Origin: Cellulomonas sp. JZ18
Lineage (GTDB): Bacteria > Actinomycetota > Actinomycetes > Actinomycetales > Cellulomonadaceae
Reading direction: 5' to 3'
Length of the DNA: 64,000 nt
NCBI RefSeq assembly: GCF_009720485.1
Contig: NZ_CP045245.1
Location: 558,001 to 622,000, forward strand
In this document: positions 32,449 to 41,596 of the stretch, in pieces
Layout: every line of letters begins with the position of its first letter
Numbering within the stretch: position 1 is the first letter of the stretch
Program-made: the position numbers and the translations under genes
The notes under the pieces: generated by a model
What the model was told of the DNA's origin: nothing
What the model saw: the letters and a program-made list of their open reading frames with translations, nothing else
Database searches by the model: none

Positions 32449-33576
32449 GTGACCGTCGACGTCGGCCCCCGGCTGGGGCGTCGGGCCACGGGTGCGTACA
32501 CGGTGTCCGACTACGCGCTCGCGGCGAGCCTCCTCCGGGACCCTCGGCTGCGGCCGGGGACGACCGGGGTGGTGCACGTGCTGGACGCGCTCTGGCAGGA
32601 GCACCCGGCGATCCGGATGCTGCTGGACATGGTGCTGCTCGACGTGCCGCCCCGTCACCGGGCGGTGCGCGCCGTGCTGCACGAGCGGTTCGCACCCGCG
32701 GCGATCGGCGCGCTCGTCGTGCGCGCGGAGCAGATCTCGCACGAGCTCGTCGACGAGGTCGCCCGCCGTGGCGGGGTCGTCGACGTCGTGCCCGCGATCG
32801 CTCGCACCCTCCCGCTCACCGTGATCGGCGAGGTCCTGGGCCTGCCGACCGCGGACCGCGAGCTCGTCGCGGTGCACAGCAGGTCCGTCATGGACATCAT
32901 GTGGCACACCCCGACGCACGTCGACGTCGACGTCGCCGACCGGGCGGCCGAGGAGCTGAGCGGCTACTTCCACGACCTCGTGGCCGCGGCGCGGCGGCGG
33001 GACGGCGGCGACGACCTGACCACGGCGCTCGCGGTCTGCGCCGGGCTGGAGGACGACGAGGTCGTCGCCAACCTCGTCTTCCTCGTCATCGCGGCGACGT
33101 TCACGACCGGGGACTTCCTGGGCTCGGCCGTGGTGCGTGCCCTGACCGACCCCGCGGTCGCCGAGGCGTTCCGGACCGGGGACGCCGGCGAGACGGTCGA
33201 CGAGGTGCTCCGCCTGGACCCGCCCGTGGCCAGGGTCCTGCGCAACACCTCAGAGGACATGGAGATTGCGGGCACGCTCGTGCCGGAGGGCTCGCTCCTG
33301 GAGCTCGACCTCCGCCGTGCCAACCGCGACCCGTCCCGCTTCGAGGACCCCGACGCGTTCCGTCCGGGCCGCAGGAACGCGCGTGCGCTCAGCTTCAGCC
33401 ACGGGGCGCACTACTGCGTGGGCTGGGCGCTGGGGCGGGCGGAGGCGTCGGCCGTGCTGCCGATGCTCCTGCGGCGCCTCCCGCACGCGGAGCTCGCGGC
33501 ACCTCCGGTCCGGGCCCGGCACCCGTTCCTCAACGGGTACGCGTCCGTCCCCGTCCGGACGGGGGAGCCGGCGTGA
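32449..33576 (+). CDS. Cytochrome P450 with atypical I-helix
   Basis: This is a 375-residue soluble P450, slightly short of the usual 400. The heme ligand is Cys323 in FSHGAHYCVGWALG; the ExxR pair is Glu252-Arg255 (EVLR). The oxygen-activating I-helix motif, normally [A/G]Gx[D/E]T[T/S], reads AATFTT (residues 215-220): the acid is phenylalanine and the glycine alanine. That may mean decarboxylation, peroxide use, or substrate-assisted chemistry. GTG 32449 is preceded by GGGAGG. Because it lies directly after the ACP, it may hydroxylate or desaturate the ACP-bound intermediate, which would create the hydroxyl later sulfated. That step is inference. Confidence 0.87.
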   Translation: MTVDVGPRLGRRATGAYTVSDYALAASLLRDPRLRPGTTGVVHVLDALWQEHPAIRMLLDMVLLDVPPRHRAVRAVLHERFAPAAIGALVVRAEQISHELVDEVARRGGVVDVVPAIARTLPLTVIGEVLGLPTADRELVAVHSRSVMDIMWHTPTHVDVDVADRAAEELSGYFHDLVAAARRRDGGDDLTTALAVCAGLEDDEVVANLVFLVIAATFTTGDFLGSAVVRALTDPAVAEAFRTGDAGETVDEVLRLDPPVARVLRNTSEDMEIAGTLVPEGSLLELDLRRANRDPSRFEDPDAFRPGRRNARALSFSHGAHYCVGWALGRAEASAVLPMLLRRLPHAELAAPPVRARHPFLNGYASVPVRTGEPA

Positions 33577-34957
33577 CCGCGGCGGCGACCGCGGCGCACG
33601 TCGAGGGCGCCGTCGCCGAGGCGCCCCTGTGCTGGGGTCAGCAGTGGCCGTGGAACGAGCAGCAGCGGCCCGTCGAGCAGCGGTCGCCGTCCCTCCTCGC
33701 CGACGGGACGGTCGACCTCCTGTGGGGGCGGGACCTGCGCGGCCGGCGGCTGACGCCCGAGCTCGCGCGGCAGGTGCTGCGCACCCTGGTCGAGCGGCAC
33801 GAGGTGCTGCGCAGCACCTTCCGCGCGGACGACGGCGGTGCGCCGCGCCAGCTCGTGTGGCCGGTCGACGCGGAGATGTTCGACCTCGTGCTGCTCGGCC
33901 GTGGCGCGACGGACGCGCAGTTCCGTCGGGCGGTGCAGGCCGGTATGGACCTGGCGCACCGGTGGCCGATCCGTCTGGTCGTCCACGCGCGCAGCCCGCG
34001 GCGGACCCGGGTCGGTCTGGTCGTCCACCACGTCGCGGCGGACCTGCACGCGTTCGAGCAGGCGCTCGCCGAGCTGCGGACCGTCATCGACGCCGCCGTG
34101 CGGGGCGTGCCGCCGGACCTGCCGCCGCCCGGGCTGCAGCCGCGCGAGATCGCCGCCTTCGAGCAGTCGCCCGCCGGTGCCGCACGCAACGACCGGGCGC
34201 TGCACCACTGGCTCGGCCGGCGGGCGGACCTCGAGTCGGTGCTGGGCCGGGTGCGGGCGAGGTTCGACGAGCCCGCCGGGAGCATGCACGTCGCCCGCGC
34301 GACGTCGAGCCGTGCGACGCCGGTCCTGGCCCGGCAGGCCAAGGAGCAGCGGGTCAGCCCGGCCGCCGTCGTGACCGCCGCCGTCGCGCGCGTGCTCGGG
34401 ACTTCCTCGGGTGCCCGACCCTGCCGATGTACATGCTCGTCAGCAACCGTCACCAGCGGGGCATGTCGACGAGCATGTCGAGTGCCGCCCAGGCGGGGCT
34501 CGTGGTCATGGACCGTCTGGACGAGCAGGACCACCGCGCGCTGGTGGGGTCCGCGGCGGCGAGCATCCTGACGGCTCTCAAGCGGGCGCACTACGACGGC
34601 GAGCGGCTCGCCGAGCTCACGCAGGACTTCGTGGGCTTCGCCACCGGCTCGCCCGTCTCGCTCCCGAGCGTCGACGTCGCCCAGCGCGCCCCCGCGACGG
34701 GGTACACGGTGCCGCGGGCCCGGCTGCGGGTCCAGCCGGTGGTGCTGCAGTCGTGGGTGGTGGACAGGCCCTGCCGCGGCTTCAACTTCCACGTCCACCT
34801 CACACCCGCCTCGGTCGCGATCGAGCTGCGCGCCGGCACGCACCTGCTGACCGCGGACGAGGCCGTCCGCCTCGTCCGCGACGCGATGGCGCTGGTGCGC
34901 GCCGGGGGCACCCCCACGGCTCCACGGCGCGGACCGGTGCCGCAGGGGGCGGCGTGA
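33573..34957 (+). CDS. Stand-alone condensation-domain protein (apparent frameshift)
   Basis: This is an NRPS-type condensation/acyltransferase fold. The N-terminal half shows QQWPWNEQQRP, LTPELARQVLRTLVERHEVLRSTF and the catalytic motif HHVAADLHAFEQAL (HHxxxDL instead of HHxxxDG, both histidines present). The C-terminal half, in another frame, shows LPMYMLVSNRHQRGM and GFNFHVHLTPASVAIELR. The frames join if one G is added to GGG at 34398-34400, restoring 461 residues. The start overlaps the P450 stop and the end overlaps the exporter start, both by four bases. It would join the ACP-bound chain to an amine or alcohol. Without the repair it would be a broken gene. Confidence 0.78.
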
Positions 34958-36804
34958 GCGGGGGCCGGGGCGTGCTCCACCGCACGGGCGGGTCGCCGGG
35001 CAGCATCGTGCGCCTGCTGCGGATGCTGCCCCGCGTCAGCCGGCCGCGCACGGCCCTGCTCGTCGCCACGACGGTGGCGGTCGCGGCGCTGCCCGTGGTG
35101 ATGACCGCCGCGATCGGCCTGCTCGTCGGGGCGGTCCCGCGGGCGGTGGAGGCCGGCCCCGGCTCGCCGCAGGCGGCGGACGCCTACCGCCTGCTGGCCG
35201 TGGGTGCCGTGGCCCTGCTGCTCGCCCGCGTCGTCGGGCACGTGCACCGCGCCAACGCGCGCAACCTCGGGCGGGAGGTGGAGCTGGTGCTGCAGGAGCG
35301 CGTCGTGGCCGCGGTGGCCCGCCCCGAGGGCATCGTGCACCTCGAGGACGACGAGACCCTGCGCATCCTGCGCGTGGTCCGTCAGCTGGGTGCCGACGTC
35401 ATCCGGCCGGAGCGCGCGGTCGACGGTCTCGCGGCCGTGGTGCCGCAGCTCCTGTCCGCGTCGCTCGCGGCCGTCGTCCTGGCGTTCTTCGAGCCGTGGA
35501 TCGGGCTCGCGTGGTTCGTGGCGTGGCCCGTCCTGTTCCTGGTGATGCAGCGGGAGTACGCCCGGATGGGACGCACCACGTACGAGCGGTCCGCTGCGAT
35601 GCGGGAGCCGGAGTACCTGCGCGACCTCGCGATCAGCCCGGGACCGGCCAAGGAGATCCGCGTCTGGCGGATGATGCCGTGGCTGCTCGCCCGGTACGAC
35701 GCGCTGTGGAACGACCTGCTGCTGCGCGTGCGCGGAGCCGAGCAGGTGCGGGTGCGCACGGCCGTCGCGGTGGTCGGGACGCTGCTGACGCTGTCCGTGG
35801 CCACGGTGCTCCGCCTCGTCGACGCCGGGCTGTCCGGCGCGGTCGGGCTCGGGGCGCTCGGCGTGTACCTCTTCGCCCTGCGGATCATGTTCGACTCGGC
35901 GGCGTTCGACGACGAGGCCGCGCACATCTCCTTCGGTGCGACCCTCGTCACCACCATCGACGAGCTGGACGCCCGCCTCACGAGCACCCGGCGCGAGGTG
36001 CGTGCCCGGCTCCCGGAGGGTGCGCCGGAGCGGGACCTGCAGCTCCGGTCTGTCGCCTTCACGTACCCCGGGCGTACCGTGCCCGTGTTCGACGGGCTCG
36101 ACCTCACCGTCGAGGCCGGTACCTCCCTGGCCGTCGTCGGGCACAACGGGGCCGGGAAGACGACGCTCGTGAAGCTCCTCGCCGGCCTGTACGCGCCGGA
36201 CCGGGGGACGATCACGGTGGACGGGGTCGACCTCGCGCAGGTCGCGCCCGAGCAGTGGCGCCGCCGGCTCTCCGCGCTGTTCCAGGACTTCACCCGGTAC
36301 CGCCTGACGGTGCGCGAGAACATCACGCTCGGCGCTCCCTGGGCGGCCGACGACACCGACGCGGTGTGGGCCGCGTGCGAGCCGATCGGCATCCGCGAGC
36401 TCGTGGAGTCCCTGCCGCGCGGCCTCGACACCGTCCTGTCCGGCGAGTACGAGGGCGGCACGGACCTCTCCGACGGGCAGTGGCAGCGCATCGCCCTCGC
36501 CCGTGCCCTGTTCGCCGTCCACGCCGGTGCGCGGGTCCTGGTGCTCGACGAGCCCGCCGCCGCGCTCGACGCGCGGACCGAGGCCGAGTTCTACCGCCAG
36601 TTCCTGGACATCACCGCCGGGCTCACGACGATCGTGATCTCCCACCGCTTCTCCACGGTCCGGCGCGCCGACAGGATCGTGGTGCTCGACGGCGGCCGGG
36701 TCGTGGAGGACGGGTCGCACGAGAGCCTCATGGCGCTCGGCGGGACGTACGCGACGGCGTTCGCCCTGCAGGCCGCCCGCATGACCGGGGCGGGTCGGCG
36801 ATGA
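34954..36804 (+). CDS. ABC exporter half-transporter 1
   Basis: This 616-residue protein fuses a membrane domain (about six helices between residues 25 and 330) with an ATPase domain. The ATPase shows Walker A GHNGAGKTT, Q-loop FQDFTRYRLTVREN, signature LSDGQWQRIALARAL (LSDGQ in place of LSGGQ), Walker B VLVLDEPAAALD and H-loop ISHRFSTV. The membrane part resembles multidrug/lipid-type exporters of actinobacterial natural-product clusters. Its GTG and ATGA overlaps on both sides bind it into the operon. It probably pairs with the next protein to export the product or give self-protection. Confidence 0.88.
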   Translation: MSGGRGVLHRTGGSPGSIVRLLRMLPRVSRPRTALLVATTVAVAALPVVMTAAIGLLVGAVPRAVEAGPGSPQAADAYRLLAVGAVALLLARVVGHVHRANARNLGREVELVLQERVVAAVARPEGIVHLEDDETLRILRVVRQLGADVIRPERAVDGLAAVVPQLLSASLAAVVLAFFEPWIGLAWFVAWPVLFLVMQREYARMGRTTYERSAAMREPEYLRDLAISPGPAKEIRVWRMMPWLLARYDALWNDLLLRVRGAEQVRVRTAVAVVGTLLTLSVATVLRLVDAGLSGAVGLGALGVYLFALRIMFDSAAFDDEAAHISFGATLVTTIDELDARLTSTRREVRARLPEGAPERDLQLRSVAFTYPGRTVPVFDGLDLTVEAGTSLAVVGHNGAGKTTLVKLLAGLYAPDRGTITVDGVDLAQVAPEQWRRRLSALFQDFTRYRLTVRENITLGAPWAADDTDAVWAACEPIGIRELVESLPRGLDTVLSGEYEGGTDLSDGQWQRIALARALFAVHAGARVLVLDEPAAALDARTEAEFYRQFLDITAGLTTIVISHRFSTVRRADRIVVLDGGRVVEDGSHESLMALGGTYATAFALQAARMTGAGRR

Positions 36805-38654
36805 CGCCGCGAGCCGCGAGCGGCACCCCGGGACGCGGCGGGCGGGCCCGGCGCGGGCCCGCGCCGGCAGGGCTGCCGGGCTGGTGGGCGAGCTACCGCG
36901 ACGCGGTGGCGCTCGGCTACCGGGCCCACCCCCGGGCGGTGGTGGGGCAGATCGCGCTGGCCGTGCTGCAGGCGCTCCTCATGCCCGCTGCCGTGTACGC
37001 GATGGCCCGGCTGGTCGACGCGCTCGCGGACGGGGACGCGACCCGGGCGGTCACCGCCGGCACCGCGCTGGCCCTCACCGCGGCGCTCATCTGGGGCACT
37101 CTCTTCGGGTTCGTGCGGCTGATCTTCCTCGTCCTGTTCCACACCAACCGCGCCGCGGACCGCGAGCTCATGTCGCTGATGGGCGAGCGCCCGGGCCTGG
37201 ACCACCACGAGCGGCCCGACTACCTCGACGAGGTGCAGCGGATCCGGGAGGAGCGGTGGCTGCTGGGGAGCACCGTGAACTGGACGGCGCAGTGGCTCCG
37301 GTCGCTCACGACGGTCGTCGGCGGCGCCGTGCTGCTCGGCCAGGTGCACCCGGTCCTGCTGCTCTTCCCGCTGGTCACGCTGGTCGCCATGGGCGCCGCC
37401 GCACGGGCGGCGGCGATCGAGATCCGGGCGCAGGAGACCAGCAGCGGGCAGGAGCGGCAGCGCCGCCACCTGTTCGAGGTCGCGACCGCCGCCGAGTCCG
37501 GCAAGGAGCTGCGCATCTTCGGCTCCGCGGACGCCGTCGCCCGCCGGCACCACGACGCCGGGCGTGCGGTCGTCGCGGTGCGCAACCGCGCGCAGTGGCG
37601 GGCGGTGGTGCCGGGTGCCGTGGAGGGCGTGTTGACCGCGGCGGCGATGGCCGGCGGCATCGGCGTGGTGCTGCACCTGGCGCTGCGCGGGGACGCCACC
37701 GCCGGTGACCTCGTGCTGCTGATCGGCCTCATCGGCATGGTCGCGACCGCCGCGGGTGGGCTGGCCCAGCACACGGTCCGGCTGCTGCGGATCGGCCGCC
37801 TCGGGCAGCGGATCGCATGGCTGCGCCGGCAGGAGGGCTCCACGGACGACGGTCGCGGCCACGAGCCCGCGCCGGGACGTCTCGAGACGGGGATCGTCCT
37901 CGAGGACGTGAGCTTCTCCTACCCGGGGGCCGAGCGGCCGTCGCTCGACGGCGTCACGCTGGAGCTGCCGGCGGGCTCGGTGGTGGCGCTCGTCGGCGAG
38001 AACGGGGCGGGCAAGACGACGCTGGTCAAGCTCCTCGCGGGCTTCTACCGGCCGACGGCCGGCCGGGTGCTCGTCGACGGGCGTCCGCTCGAGGCGATCG
38101 ACCGGGGTGCCTGGCAGAGCAGCATCGGTGCGACGTTCCAGGACTTCGCCCGGTTCGAGCTCACGGGCCTGGAGACGGTGGGGGTCGGCGACCTCGGTCG
38201 CGACCTCGACGAGGCCGCCGTGCGTGCCGCCCTCGACAGGGCGGGCACCGGCGACGTCGTCGGGGCGCTCCCGGCCGGGCTCGCCACGCGCCTGGGCAAC
38301 CGCTGGGACGAGGGCACCGACCTGTCCACGGGCCAGTGGCAGAAGCTCGCCGCCGGGCGGGGGCGGATGCGCGAGCACCCGCTGCTCGTCGTCTTCGACG
38401 AGCCGACGGCGGCGCTCGACCCGCAGACGGAGCACGACATGTTCGAGCGCCTGTCGGCGACGGCGCGGGCGGGGCGGGACAGGGGCGCGGTGACCGTCCT
38501 GATCTCGCACCGGTTCTCCACCGTCTCGATGGCCGACCTGATCGTCGTCCTCGACCGGGGACGGGTCGCGGAGGTCGGTTCCCACGCGGACCTCGTGCAG
38601 CTCGGCGGGATCTACGCCGAGCTGGCCGGGCTCCAGTCCGCCGCCTACCGCTGA
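36801..38654 (+). CDS. ABC exporter half-transporter 2
   Basis: This 617-residue protein has the same membrane-ATPase architecture as its neighbour. A basic/Pro-Gly tail (1-28) precedes six helices. ATPase motifs are Walker A GENGAGKTT, FQDFARFELT, signature LSTGQWQKLAAGRGRM, Walker B VVFDEPTAALD and ISHRFSTV. The signature region is less canonical than in the first protein (QKLAAGR for QRLALAR), so the pair may hydrolyse ATP asymmetrically. The ATG overlaps the previous stop. The two are best read as a heterodimeric exporter. Confidence 0.88.
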   Translation: MTPRAASGTPGRGGRARRGPAPAGLPGWWASYRDAVALGYRAHPRAVVGQIALAVLQALLMPAAVYAMARLVDALADGDATRAVTAGTALALTAALIWGTLFGFVRLIFLVLFHTNRAADRELMSLMGERPGLDHHERPDYLDEVQRIREERWLLGSTVNWTAQWLRSLTTVVGGAVLLGQVHPVLLLFPLVTLVAMGAAARAAAIEIRAQETSSGQERQRRHLFEVATAAESGKELRIFGSADAVARRHHDAGRAVVAVRNRAQWRAVVPGAVEGVLTAAAMAGGIGVVLHLALRGDATAGDLVLLIGLIGMVATAAGGLAQHTVRLLRIGRLGQRIAWLRRQEGSTDDGRGHEPAPGRLETGIVLEDVSFSYPGAERPSLDGVTLELPAGSVVALVGENGAGKTTLVKLLAGFYRPTAGRVLVDGRPLEAIDRGAWQSSIGATFQDFARFELTGLETVGVGDLGRDLDEAAVRAALDRAGTGDVVGALPAGLATRLGNRWDEGTDLSTGQWQKLAAGRGRMREHPLLVVFDEPTAALDPQTEHDMFERLSATARAGRDRGAVTVLISHRFSTVSMADLIVVLDRGRVAEVGSHADLVQLGGIYAELAGLQSAAYR

Positions 38655-38677
38655 CCCCGTGAGACGAGAGGGCACCC

Positions 38678-39898
38678 ATGCGCACGCCCACGCGGCCCCC
38701 GGCCGCACCCAACGCCACGAGCAAGGCCGCCATGCGGGCGTTCCTGGATCCCCGCCGCCGCGTGCAGAGGGCGGCGGACGCCTGGGACGGCGCCGTGGGC
38801 GCGGCCCTCGAGCAGGCGGGCCTCGACCTCGGCGAGGACGAGGGGCTCGCGGCGGGCCTCGGGCGCTACGTGTCCTGCCTCGCAGGCATGCCGGACCTGA
38901 CCGCGTCCGGCTGGCTGCAGCTCTTCGGCGGTGCCGTCGCACGCTTCCAGAACCGGTTGCGCGTGCGGGCCGTCCTCGAGGAGCGCCCCGAGGTCCTGCT
39001 CGAGGAGATCCGGGACCCGGTGTTCGTCGTCGGCCTCCCGCGCAGCGCGACGACCGTGGTACACCGGTTCCTCGCCGGCCGGCCGGGCCATCGCGGCCCG
39101 CTGCTGTGGGAGTACTCGCACACGGCCCTGGAGCTGCCGGAACCCGAGCGCGCCGCCGCTGTGGGGGCCGTCGACGAGTACCTGGACGCGCTGCTGCGCG
39201 CGGCGCCGGGGTTCTCCGACATCCACCACGTCGGCGGCGAGGAGCCGGAGGAGTGCGACTGGCTGCTGCCCCACTCGAACCTCTCCCTGACCCTCGCGGC
39301 CACCGACGACTACCGCGGCTGGCTCGAGGCGCGGGACGTGCGCCCGGACTACCGGTACCTGAGGCAGGCCCTGCAGGTGCTGCAGCACGGTCGTGCGCCG
39401 CGACGGTGGATCCTGAAGTCGCCCGGGCACGTGTCGCACCTCGCCGCGATCGCCGAGGTGTTCCCCGGGGCGCGCTTCGTGTGGACGCACCGGGACCCGG
39501 TCGAGGTCGTGGCTTCCTACTGCAGCCTCGTCGAGTCGCTCTCCCGGGCGCACCGCGGTGCGCTGTCGCCGCAGGAGGTCGGCCGGTTCTGGTGCGCGCG
39601 GCTGGCGGCGTCCGCGCACGCGGGCAGCGCCCAGCGGGCGGCGCTGCCGGGCGCCGTCGTCGACGTCGCCTACCGCTCGCTCGTCGCGGACCCCCGTGGC
39701 GAGATGGAGCGGGTGACGGAGCACGTCGGCGGCCGGTGGACGCCCGCGGACGACGAGGCCGTGCGGAGGGTCTTCGGCGGCCGGGCCGGCGCCGGGACGC
39801 ACCGGTACTCGCTGGACCGCTACGGGCTGACGGCGCACGAGGTCGAGGACGCGTTCGCCGGCTACCTGGCCGACATGCGCCCGTGGCTGTCGAGGTAG
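38678..39898 (+). CDS. PAPS-dependent sulfotransferase
   Basis: This is a 406-residue soluble sulfotransferase. The 5'-phosphosulfate loop is FVVGLPRSATTVVHRFL (residues 116-132) and the 3'-phosphate region is WTHRDPVEVVASYCSLVESLSR. WILKSPGHVSHLAAI is the usual core strand-helix between them. It belongs to the actinobacterial type that includes the mycobacterial menaquinone sulfotransferase Stf3. It lies 23 bases after the exporters and overlaps the phosphopantetheinyl transferase by 16. It should transfer sulfate from PAPS to a hydroxyl (or amine) of the product; the cluster's own cysC would provide PAPS. Confidence 0.87.
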   Translation: MRTPTRPPAAPNATSKAAMRAFLDPRRRVQRAADAWDGAVGAALEQAGLDLGEDEGLAAGLGRYVSCLAGMPDLTASGWLQLFGGAVARFQNRLRVRAVLEERPEVLLEEIRDPVFVVGLPRSATTVVHRFLAGRPGHRGPLLWEYSHTALELPEPERAAAVGAVDEYLDALLRAAPGFSDIHHVGGEEPEECDWLLPHSNLSLTLAATDDYRGWLEARDVRPDYRYLRQALQVLQHGRAPRRWILKSPGHVSHLAAIAEVFPGARFVWTHRDPVEVVASYCSLVESLSRAHRGALSPQEVGRFWCARLAASAHAGSAQRAALPGAVVDVAYRSLVADPRGEMERVTEHVGGRWTPADDEAVRRVFGGRAGAGTHRYSLDRYGLTAHEVEDAFAGYLADMRPWLSR

Positions 39899-40581
39899 AC
39901 GTCTGGTCCGTCGACCTCGACGAGGACGCACCCCCCACGTCCGCCGTGCTCCACCTCCTCACCGCCGAGGAGCGCACGCGGGCCGCCGGCATGGCGGCGG
40001 GCCGACGCCGTGAGTTCGTGCTGTGCCGCGCGGTCGTGCGCCGTCTCCTCGCCGGTCGGGCGGGCGTCCCGACGTCGGCGGTCCGGTGGGGGACGGGCAG
40101 GGACGGCAAACCCGGACCCGCCGGGGGCGTGCACTGGAACCTCACGCACGCGGGGGGACGTGCGCTCGTCGCCACGTGCGCGTCCGCACCCGTCGGTGTC
40201 GACCTCCTCCGCGCCGACGCGGCGGGCGGGACGGCGGGCGTCGTGCGCCGGTTCGGCACCGCGGCCGAGCGCAGCGCCCTGCAGGCGGCGCCGGAGGGCG
40301 ACCGGCAGGCTGTCGCCGCGCAGCTGCTGGCCCGGCGCGAGGCGTGCGTCAAGGCGCTCGGCGGGCGGCTGCTGGACCTGCTCGACCTCGACGTGCCGGG
40401 TCCGGGTGAGCCGTGCTCGGCCGGGCGCGTGCTCACGACGGCCGACGTGCCCGTGGCGCCCGGCTGGGCGGCCGCCGTGGCCGCCGCCGCTGCGGGGCCG
40501 GTCACCGCGCGGCAGCACCGGTGGTGCTGGCGGGCGCCGACGGGGGCCCCGGGGCACGCCGCGTCAGGGGTCGGGCCGTAG
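39883..40581 (+). CDS. 4'-Phosphopantetheinyl transferase, Sfp type
   Basis: The product is 232 residues with the two-half Sfp/Gsp fold. Motifs are HWNLTHAGGRALVA, the metal aspartate in APVGVDLLRAD, and the second metal-site segment LLARREACVKALGG (the K/R-E-x-x-x-K-A pattern). It converts apo-ACP to holo-ACP using coenzyme A. GTG 39883 overlaps the sulfotransferase end. It is the last gene of the plus-strand operon and meets the SARP gene tail to tail with an 18-base overlap. Its obvious substrate is the ACP encoded at 32124. Confidence 0.87.
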   Translation: MAVEVDVWSVDLDEDAPPTSAVLHLLTAEERTRAAGMAAGRRREFVLCRAVVRRLLAGRAGVPTSAVRWGTGRDGKPGPAGGVHWNLTHAGGRALVATCASAPVGVDLLRADAAGGTAGVVRRFGTAAERSALQAAPEGDRQAVAAQLLARREACVKALGGRLLDLLDLDVPGPGEPCSAGRVLTTADVPVAPGWAAAVAAAAAGPVTARQHRWCWRAPTGAPGHAASGVGP

Positions 40582-41370
40582 CTGGCGCTGCGCGGGCCCC
40601 AGCGTGAGCGCGTCGGCCGTCTCGAGCACCTTGTCGTGCCGCAGCACCGCCTGGTACACGGCCTGCAGGCCGGGGCTGACGTCGATGCCCAGCTCGTCGC
40701 GCAGCCGCTTGCGGGTGCCGTGGAACACGTGGTGCGCGCTGCCCTGCTGACCGGTGCGGAACAGCGCCACCATGAGCAGCTCGACCCCGCGCTCACGCGT
40801 CGGTGCCGCCTCCGTCAGCCGCCACAGGTCCTCCAGCGCGGCGACGTCGTCGCCCAGCTCGAGGCGGATCTCGGACAGCTGCTCCTCCGCCTGCGCCTTC
40901 AGCCGCTCCAGACGCACGCGCTCCAGCCGCAGGAGCGTGGTGTCCCGCGTGCCGACGAAGGGCGTGCCGCGCCACACGGACAGGGCGGTCTCGAGGAGCT
41001 CCAGCGCCCGTCGCTGGTCGGTGTACCGGACGTTGCGGGCGGCGTCGAGGGTGGCGCGAAACCCGTGGAAGTCGACGTCGGTCGCGTCGACGTCGAGCAC
41101 GTACCCGCCGCACATGGTCCTGACGGCGGACCCGTCCGGCCCGTCGAGGATGTCCAGCGCGCGGCGCAGACGCATGACGACCGCCTCGAGCGCGTTCTTC
41201 GACGGCGTGGGCCGGCCTTCCCACATCACGCTGAGCAGGGTCTCCCGCGTGACGACCTGACGTCCGTGCACGGCGAGGACCGAGAGCAGCGTGCCCAGCT
41301 GCACGGACGAGATCGCGGTCACCTGGTCGTCGGTGGAGGCCTCGAGGGGGCCGAGGAACCGCAGACGCAC
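40564..41370 (-). CDS. SARP-family pathway activator
   Basis: This is a 268-residue Streptomyces antibiotic regulatory protein. An OmpR-like winged helix (residues 1-95: FLGPLEAS, LLSVLAVHGRQVVTRETLLSVMWE, LEAVVMRLRRAL) is followed by the bacterial transcriptional activation domain (105-250: helices with TDQRRALELLETALSVWRG and ISPGLQAVYQAVLRHDK-like end). There is no ATPase module, so it is a small SARP. GTG 41370 is used. It lies between the biosynthetic operons and probably activates them through the 11-base-period repeats at 29431 and 43504. Its own promoter has a LacI-type palindrome. Confidence 0.87.
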   Translation of the reverse strand: MRLRFLGPLEASTDDQVTAISSVQLGTLLSVLAVHGRQVVTRETLLSVMWEGRPTPSKNALEAVVMRLRRALDILDGPDGSAVRTMCGGYVLDVDATDVDFHGFRATLDAARNVRYTDQRRALELLETALSVWRGTPFVGTRDTTLLRLERVRLERLKAQAEEQLSEIRLELGDDVAALEDLWRLTEAAPTRERGVELLMVALFRTGQQGSAHHVFHGTRKRLRDELGIDVSPGLQAVYQAVLRHDKVLETADALTLGPAQRQLRPDP

Positions 41371-41508
41371 AACTCCTACCTCTCTGGGAGGCGGGCCGGA
41401 TCCGTACGCGTCGTGGGCCCAGCACCGCGCCCCCGGGCGACACAGCTGTGATGAGTCCTGGTGTGGCCGTCGTCGCGAGCGGTGGCGGTACCTCGTCGTC
41501 TCCGCCGC

Positions 41509-41524
41509 TGGCAATCGATTGCCA
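41509..41524. promoter_or_regulatory. Perfect 16-base palindrome at the SARP promoter
   Basis: TGGCAATCGATTGCCA is a perfect palindrome of LacI-operator style, with a central CG. It lies about 15-30 bases downstream of the predicted SARP transcription start and 139 bases before its start codon, where a bound repressor would block the polymerase. It shares TGGCAATCG and TGCCA with the operator of the mannonate dehydratase operon at 61556. Confidence 0.7.
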
Positions 41525-41545
41525 TCTATTTCCTTATGACGCGGG

Positions 41546-41575
41546 AGCCTAACAGAGGTCACGAACCGGCATGAA
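41546..41575 (-). promoter_or_regulatory. Predicted SARP gene promoter
   Basis: On the minus strand TTCATG (41575-41570) and TAGGCT (41551-41546) are 18 bases apart, fitting -35 and -10 elements; TAGGCT is a common actinobacterial -10. The leader to the GTG at 41370 is about 170 bases and holds no open gene, only the palindrome above. Confidence 0.5.
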
Positions 41576-41596
41576 TGACCCATCTCGGTGACGCCG

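Noticed and set aside
36591..40796. A 1,400-codon minus-strand open frame across the exporter-sulfotransferase-PPTase genes
   Set aside because: Low-complexity Arg/Pro/Ala translation with no recognisable fold; the opposite strand encodes well-conserved families with proper overlaps.
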